Source of the DNA: Candidatus Babelota bacterium
GTDB taxonomy: Bacteria > JAGOBX01
Length of the DNA stretch: 13,388 nt
Direction of reading: 5' to 3'
Assembly (NCBI GenBank): GCA_017999075.1
Contig: JAGOBX010000044.1
Coordinates: 1-13,388, forward strand
Shown here one piece after another: positions 9,401-13,388 of this stretch. Below the pieces are notes generated by a model. It saw nothing but the letters and a program-made list of their open reading frames with translations, had not been told where the DNA came from and did not search any database. Both the position numbers and the translations under genes were made by a program. Each line of letters begins with the position of its first letter. Positions within the stretch are counted from its first letter, which is position 1.

Positions 9401-11583
9401 TTCCTAATTCGCATTTAGAAGTTGCAGGAGATATTAGAACTTCAGATTTGGGAGGACTTTATTTAAGAGGTGGAGTTTCAGACACTAATCACGGACTCGG
9501 ATATTATCACAGTGCAATAAGAGAATGGACAACAGGCTGGGGACCAGACGGACCTGTGCTTCACGGTTATGGCGGCGGCTCTTTAGGAACTAATCAAAGC
9601 GGAACAAAATCTACCGCGCTTGTATGGAATTCTTCAGGACAAGTAGGCATTGGAACCAATTCTCCAAGTTATAAACTTGATGTTTTTAACGGCCCTTCAA
9701 GATTTATAAATCCAAATTTATATATCGGTGAAATAATGCGCTGGCAGGGCTCAAATTCAAGCTCTCAATATCAAATGAATCTTTCTGCTTTTTCGCCTTC
9801 TTCAAATAATGTATCCTATTATTTTTCAATGCAGGACAATGACGGCAGTTATGATACATTTTTAATTTTCAATCGGGGAAATATAGGAGTAAACATAAAA
9901 ACTCCTCTTGATAAATTTCATGTTAACGACAGTTCCGCAATTTCCGGCTGGCGAGGCCGCGCTGTTTTTTCAGGAGCAAACCGCAGTGTTGTTGCTGGAA
10001 TATTCAACGATTCTGCTATTATAGGCGCCCATAATTCTGCTTTAACTGCCTGGGATACTTTATTCATCAATACTCAAGGAAACTTTGCAGGAGGCGGCAA
10101 CGGCAGCGTTATATTGCCCACATATGTAGGAATAGGCACACAAAGCTTAACATATGCTTTGAATTTTGGAACTGATAAAGGTATGCTTTTAAATGCTCTG
10201 ACTTACGGTTTCGCGATTGAACCAGTTACTGCGGCAACAGATTATTTAAATATTAAATCTGTTAATGCAGGAACTTCTTCAACAAACACTGATAATATAT
10301 TAGTCATAACGCGAGCTGGCAAAGTCGGCATCGGAACGACAAATCCTGGCTCAAGTCTTGAAATTTATAATAATTCAAATCCCAAAATATTTCTGAATTA
10401 TAACGGCTCTACTCAATATTTTTTGAGCGGAATATCAAATTCATTGGATTTTGGAAATGTCGGAGGTTCGCCTGCAGCAATAAGATTTATGCCCGGAAAT
10501 GTTACAAAAGTAATAATCGATAATTCCGGCAATGTCGGTATAGGCACAACTTCGCCTTCTGATAGTTTAACAGTTACAGGTGCGGTAGGTGCTGACAATG
10601 GAGAAGGACGCGGTTTTAAACTAAAGAAATCCGACGGCAATTATGCGGCTATTTTAGATATTGATAACAGCAATACAATGCGGTTAAAAGTTCCTGGTCC
10701 AGATTTTTTTATTAATCCTGATACTCCTGCCGCGTTAAATCTAAATTATAATCAGGGGGGGCAGGGTCATATTACAATGGTGGCAGGAAATTCAACAGGC
10801 AATGTCGGTATAGGCACAACAAATCCAGATCGCGCAAAACTTGTAGTAAACGGGTTTGTCAGTTATGATAATGACACTTACGGATATTTGACATCTAATG
10901 CAACAACAGGAATTTCAAGCGGAACAAACAATACATCTATTTATGCCAACGGCAGAATAGTATGTCCTGAATTCAACGCTGTGTCTGATGCGCGCATAAA
11001 AATAGAAATTCCGAAAACTGAAACTAAATCCAATCTTGAAATTATAAATAAATTACGTCCAGTCGATTATAAAATGAAGGATGAAATTCATCACGGCAGT
11101 AAAAATAAAAAAGGATTTTTTGCTCAGGAAGTAGAAAAAATTTTACCTGATGCTGTTTCAAAATCCTCTGATTTTGTGCCTGATATTTTTGCATTATCAA
11201 AATCAATTTCTTATGATAATTATTTAAAAATATTAACTATTACGCTTGATAAACCTCATAATTTACAGGTCGGCGACAAAGTAAAATTAATTTCAGAAAA
11301 AGAATCATTTGAAAAAACTGTAAACACAGTTTTTTCTTTAAATACTTTTTCAGTGGGAGAATGGAATTTGCCCACTGAAAAAGTATTCGTTTACGGCAAA
11401 TATGTAACTGATTTCAGGACGCTCGATTACAATCAAATTTTTACTGCAGGGATCAGCGCCATTCAGGAACTCTCTAAAAAAAATGAATCTTTAAAAAAAC
11501 AGATTGAGCAATTAAAACTAAAGGAAACTTTAATTATTGATTTAATTAAAAGAATAGAAAATTTAGAAAGTAAAATTAAATAA
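6466..11583 (+). CDS. Secreted trimeric fibre protein with 93-residue repeats and C-terminal peptidase S74 chaperone
   Basis: A 1705-residue exported fibre, probably a homotrimer on the cell surface. A signal peptide spans about 1-18. Residues about 20-125 form the N-terminal module often found before such fibres (YQGKLTD, nGLFSVWLGS, LTPRIKLNASAFAYRA). Five near-identical 93-residue coiled-coil repeats occupy 246-692. From about 810 to 1460 the VGIGTxxPxxxLxVxG motif recurs about nine times (with an earlier copy near 157), typical of beta-structured tail-fibre-like shafts; GDGSNLT occurs twice. The C-terminus is the S74 intramolecular chaperone of endosialidase type: SDARIK at 1507-1512 carries the Ser/Lys pair that in this family cuts just before the Ser, and GFFAQEVEKILPDAV follows. 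A DIFALSKS... beta insertion and a terminal coiled coil (about 1670-1705) complete it. Cleavage would release about 199 residues. No phage genes adjoin it, and the signal peptide argues for a cellular surface fibre. The ligand is unknown. Confidence 0.9.
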   Translation: MKKNILVIFFLLIYAAAGNGYYIAYQGKLTDSDNRRINASVVIIFSIYSEETGTTELWTETHNSVNIVNGLFSVWLGSSNPINLKFDRQYYLGININNQGELTPRIKLNASAFAYRAKYSDTAAFLENNAIAEGAMIINDTLTVNSSFIIEKDGKVGINTLFPSEQLEVLGNAKISGSITAKSYSGDGSNLTNLQYNSLAGDKISRTEISELLNIVGNDTNNLNNRITGLENDSQNKTVILSIYGTRISNLENDSVTKTYVNTQLSTLSSDTQTLKNDLANYKILVYADTINLYNQLSLIRSDSVISIAFSKISGDTVTKSYVDADSQTKTAVLTNYGTRISNLENDSVTKTYVNTQLSNLSSDTQNLKNDLTNYKTLVNADTINLYNQLSLIRSDSVISIAFSKISGDTVTKSYVDADSQTKTAILSNYGTRISNLENDSVTKTYVNTQLSNLSSDTQTLKNDLANYKILVNADTMNLYNQLSLIRSDSVINIAFSKISGDTVTKSYVDADSQIKTTVLTNYGTRISNLENDSVTKTYVNTQLSNLSSDTQTLKNDLANYKILVYADTMNLYNQLSLIRSDSVISIAFSKISGDTVTKSYVDADSQIKTALLSNYGTRISNLENDSVTKTYVNTLLSNLSSDTQTLKNDLANYKILVNADTMNLYNQLSLIRSDSVINIAFSKISGDTVTKTYVDEQLSVKLNKNDSIVISRVSQLFNDSGFISNAGSSITQESADLRYIKKSDTIAADSIGTGAVNSIELSYLDNVSSNIQMQLNSKASNANPGITGGLLVSDTLAVGADTFIVLKNGNVGIGTTNPSARLTINGSNSSELLELSINYNSTTPSLAINNTSGNLASGSRISFKSSGTELANIIYQLGSGSTPSLQFGTNNNERMRITYNGKIGIGTVTPSDSLQVAGSIRGETLTITQRIYADTISAIKFYGDGSNLTGINSSGKFSGNVGDSIYITSTKVGIGTTVPNSHLEVAGDIRTSDLGGLYLRGGVSDTNHGLGYYHSAIREWTTGWGPDGPVLHGYGGGSLGTNQSGTKSTALVWNSSGQVGIGTNSPSYKLDVFNGPSRFINPNLYIGEIMRWQGSNSSSQYQMNLSAFSPSSNNVSYYFSMQDNDGSYDTFLIFNRGNIGVNIKTPLDKFHVNDSSAISGWRGRAVFSGANRSVVAGIFNDSAIIGAHNSALTAWDTLFINTQGNFAGGGNGSVILPTYVGIGTQSLTYALNFGTDKGMLLNALTYGFAIEPVTAATDYLNIKSVNAGTSSTNTDNILVITRAGKVGIGTTNPGSSLEIYNNSNPKIFLNYNGSTQYFLSGISNSLDFGNVGGSPAAIRFMPGNVTKVIIDNSGNVGIGTTSPSDSLTVTGAVGADNGEGRGFKLKKSDGNYAAILDIDNSNTMRLKVPGPDFFINPDTPAALNLNYNQGGQGHITMVAGNSTGNVGIGTTNPDRAKLVVNGFVSYDNDTYGYLTSNATTGISSGTNNTSIYANGRIVCPEFNAVSDARIKIEIPKTETKSNLEIINKLRPVDYKMKDEIHHGSKNKKGFFAQEVEKILPDAVSKSSDFVPDIFALSKSISYDNYLKILTITLDKPHNLQVGDKVKLISEKESFEKTVNTVFSLNTFSVGEWNLPTEKVFVYGKYVTDFRTLDYNQIFTAGISAIQELSKKNESLKKQIEQLKLKETLIIDLIKRIENLESKIK
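7201..8541 (+). repeat. Five-copy 279-bp tandem repeat array in the fibre gene
   Basis: The sequence after the YG codons (TRISNLENDS...) restarts at 7201, 7480, 7759, 8038 and 8317, an exact 279-bp (93-codon) period. The fifth copy is cut after DTVTK at 8541. A degenerate half-unit (RITGLENDSQNKTVILSIYG) precedes the array from about 7143. Copies differ at only a few positions, many of them silent. The product is hydrophilic and predicted coiled coil, giving a stalk whose length would vary with copy number. Confidence 0.95.
10984..11583 (+). other. Peptidase S74 chaperone domain with predicted self-cleavage site
   Basis: Residues 1507-1705. In characterised phage endosialidases the S-D-x-R-x-K motif at the start of this domain supplies the Ser and Lys for autocleavage after trimer assembly. 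Here all positions of SDARIK are conserved, so cleavage between V1506 and S1507 is predicted. The middle of the domain is enlarged by a beta-rich segment (about 1565-1645), a variant also seen in larger S74 domains. Confidence 0.85.
11341..11387. repeat. Perfect 17-bp inverted repeat, 13-base loop, inside the S74 coding region
   Basis: The left arm AATACTTTTTCAGTGGG (11341-11357) is the exact reverse complement of the right arm CCCACTGAAAAAGTATT (11371-11387). They are separated by 13 bases (11358-11370). The pairing stops at 11340/11388. No T-run follows, so it does not look like an ordinary intrinsic terminator. It is translated as part of the chaperone insertion. Confidence 0.9.
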
Positions 11584-11663
11584 GAGTTTACGTTTAAATG
11601 TGTAAAACAACTTCAGTGCTGCCGCTGTTGAAAATGAAATATTTCAGATCAGATTTACTTTCC
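11584..11663. other. Convergent intergenic gap, no clear terminator
   Basis: Eighty bases separate the stops of the fibre gene and the porin pseudogene. A GC-rich patch near 11617-11631 shares six complementary bases with a patch near 11691-11698 inside the porin end. They are too short and distant to call a terminator, and no hairpin plus T-run is visible on either strand. Confidence 0.5.
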
Positions 11664-12748
11664 TTAAAACATATAAAAAAGAGAAAATTGGCAGCGGTTG
11701 CTTTTCAAATCATAAACCGAATTTTGAAAATACATATCCGAACGGAGATTGTAATATTCACATGCAGCAAATAAATTTGTTGTAAAACTGTACCATAAAT
11801 TAATATATTTCTGACGGTTTCTTAAAAAATCATAATCAATCAAACTCGAATAATCATTTTTCGTATATCCGAAACCTGTATTTGAAAAAATTTTTTTCGA
11901 AAAATATATCATAAGATTGAAATATCCGCCTTTGCTCTTTATTTTAGGGGCACGAGGATACATTGTCACAGAACCTAAAAGTTCATTTGTGTTTGCGCCG
12001 CTAAAAAATTCTGATGACAATTTCCCGAATTTAAAAGGCAATACGATCTCAGCAGAATACGCATATGATTCATCTATTGTTCTCGAATATTTGCCTTTGT
12101 CATAACCTAAAGCAGCGATTGTTTTTTTGAAAATCCACATATCTTTTTCAACAGATGCACGAATCTGGTATCTAAATTGTCCGGTTTGTGTTTGAGGAAT
12201 AGCAGATTTAACGTCTTTAGTTTGTTTAAGTGCCCCTGTGCTTCTATCTTAAAAAAATCAAATGAATATCCAACACGAAATTGCGGAAATTGCCCATGCA
12301 TATTGCCGCAATGTCCAAGATAGCCCCCATTTAGAATCATAGGTTCTGTCTGCGCTATGATCATATCAGTCTGACCGCCGACAATTGTCCAGTTATCTTT
12401 AATTACTGATATTACAGCTTTTCTCAATTTAAGTTCCGCATTCTTGTCATTTATATTATCGCTGTTGGTAAAATCAATCTCAAAAATTCCGTCTACGTTA
12501 TATCCAAATTCTTCAGGCGCTTTTATTTTTAATCCTATTCTGGAGGTTTCAAGAGTAAAATTCAAATCAGATGTTCCATAGTCAGGATTAGCTTTATATT
12601 GAGTATGCCATCCTGGATTACGATCGCCATAAATTACACTTGCATTAATAAATCCATATGCTTTGAAATCAAATTTGTTTAACTCCGCAGAAGAAACATA
12701 ATTTAAAGCATTTGCACAGATTAAAATTATCAGCGCCAATTTTTTCAT
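11664..12748 (-). pseudogene. Frameshifted outer-membrane porin-like protein (DcaP-like)
   Basis: Two overlapping minus-strand frames together make one beta-barrel protein of about 361 residues. The upstream part (ATG at 12748) has a signal peptide cleaved near SSA21/ELNK. It then shows porin features: an early KAYGFINASVIYGDRNP strand, a TSRIGLKIKAPEEFGYNVDGIFEIDF strand pair, and LRKAVISV...WTIVGGQ, reminiscent of DcaP-like trimeric porins. After IEAQG172 this frame turns into unporin-like sequence and stops at 12107. The other frame continues with ALKQTKDVKSAIPQTQ, carries alternating strands, and ends in FSLFYMF, the terminal Phe expected for BAM-dependent barrels. Adding one G to the G4 run (plus-strand C4, 12233-12236) joins them cleanly. 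It may be a real pseudogene or a sequencing error. The start codon directly follows the regulator's stop. Substrate unknown; family assignment moderate. Confidence 0.75.
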
Positions 12749-13388
12749 TTATTTACTGTTCAAAAAATTTATCAATGTTATTCCAGATTTATCCAGTTTT
12801 AATTTTTTGCGGACATTATTCCTATGCCGTTCAACAGTGGTGTGAGATATTTTCAACACTTTTCCAATAGCTTTAGATGACATTCTCTGTTTTATCATAG
12901 AGCAAATTTCGATTTCCGTATTCGTTAAAAATGGTTTTAACTTATCAAGTTTTATTCCTAACGGATCGCTTATTTCAGACAATGTTTTAATAATCAATTC
13001 AACAATTTTTTTGTCATTACCATCTTTAATATTAGCATATATTCTTTCAAGAAGAGGCAATGCAGTATATTCAATATTTTTCATTGCACTGTCAATATAT
13101 TTATTTTTCATTCTTGCAAACTGAGTCATCATTTTTTCAATATATTTATGTTCTATATCATCAAATGTTTCAGATTCCTCTCTCTGACATTTAGTCTTCC
13201 TCTGTTTCTGTTCGTAATTGTAAACATTTCTCAAAAAAATACTTGAACCAGAATCTTCCAAAAGTTCATCAGGTTGAATATACAAATGATTAAAACACAG
13301 AAGATCTTTAATAATAATATATTGGTAATTAAGATAAATTTTTAAAAGACTGTCAAAACTCAAGTTGGTGAAATCATATGAATATAAT
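12749..13388 (-). CDS. LuxR-type HTH transcriptional regulator (probably 5' partial)
   Basis: A DNA-binding regulator with a C-terminal LuxR-family helix-turn-helix. Counting from the TTG at 13363, residues 146-203 hold LTNTEIEICSMIKQ, then SSKAIGKVLKISHTTVERHRNNVRKKLKL, the classic recognition-helix pattern. A helical region (about 70-142) with LPLLERI and TLSEISDPLGIKLDKLKPF matches the linker of PAS-LuxR regulators of environmental bacteria. The N-terminal 65 residues are not recognisable; a partner sensor domain such as PAS may lie off the window. The frame stays open from 13363 to the window edge and the TTG has no Shine-Dalgarno, so the gene probably begins beyond 13388. Its stop (12749-12751) abuts the porin start, so the two are co-transcribed and the porin is a likely target. 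Confidence 0.85.
   Translation of the reverse strand, partial: LYSYDFTNLSFDSLLKIYLNYQYIIIKDLLCFNHLYIQPDELLEDSGSSIFLRNVYNYEQKQRKTKCQREESETFDDIEHKYIEKMMTQFARMKNKYIDSAMKNIEYTALPLLERIYANIKDGNDKKIVELIIKTLSEISDPLGIKLDKLKPFLTNTEIEICSMIKQRMSSKAIGKVLKISHTTVERHRNNVRKKLKLDKSGITLINFLNSK

Noticed and set aside
6466-11583. Prophage tail-fibre gene
   Set aside because: A Sec signal peptide is present and no phage structural, lysis, integrase or replication genes lie within the window on either side.
11917-12105. 62-codon plus-strand frame within the porin region
   Set aside because: Opposite the beta-barrel strands of the porin; no ribosome binding site; a shadow.
12225-12245. Programmed -1 ribosomal frameshift producing the full porin
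   Set aside because: The G4 context (GCA CAG GGG C in sense) does not match a standard X XXY YYZ slippery heptamer and no downstream stimulator was evident; an indel is simpler.

Overview
The window comes from an AT-rich bacterial chromosome. A Gram-negative-type envelope is suggested by a porin-like outer-membrane beta-barrel with a C-terminal Phe and by two very large proteins with Sec signal peptides. TTG starts and weak or absent Shine-Dalgarno sequences recur. The mix of a dCache/HAMP class III cyclase, huge Fn3/beta-helix secreted proteins and C-terminal 'IRKIHxDELR' repeats is the kind of content seen in environmental or uncultured lineages such as spirochaete, Fibrobacterota or Elusimicrobia-type genomes. 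The sequence alone does not fix the phylum. There are no tRNA, rRNA, CRISPR, transposase, integrase or phage structural genes.

Layout. Bases 1-2077 (+) hold a membrane adenylate cyclase whose start lies left of the window. It is followed after 18 bases by a 1401-residue secreted protein (2096-6301, +) with an N-terminal beta domain, four Fn3 repeats, a NosD-like right-handed beta-helix, two further beta-sandwich modules and three exact-period 38-residue C-terminal repeats. A 164-base intergenic region with a good sigma70-type promoter leads to a 1705-residue secreted fibre protein (6466-11583, +). That protein has five near-identical 93-residue coiled-coil repeats, about ten 'VGIGTxxP' fibre motifs and a C-terminal peptidase S74 intramolecular chaperone with an intact SDARIK self-cleavage motif. 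From the right edge, on the minus strand, a LuxR-type HTH regulator (12749 to at least 13363) runs directly into a porin-like gene (12748-11664) whose reading frame is broken by an apparent one-base deletion in a G4 run.

How it may work together (inference). The plus-strand genes look like a surface module: a sensor that makes cAMP in response to an external ligand, a large putatively carbohydrate-interacting secreted protein, and a self-maturing trimeric fibre. The minus-strand pair looks like a regulator translationally coupled to the outer-membrane channel next to it. The most notable items are the host-encoded S74 fibre with its homogenised repeat array, a perfect 17-bp inverted repeat inside the S74 coding region, the repairable porin frameshift, and the 38-residue C-terminal repeats of the 1401-residue protein.
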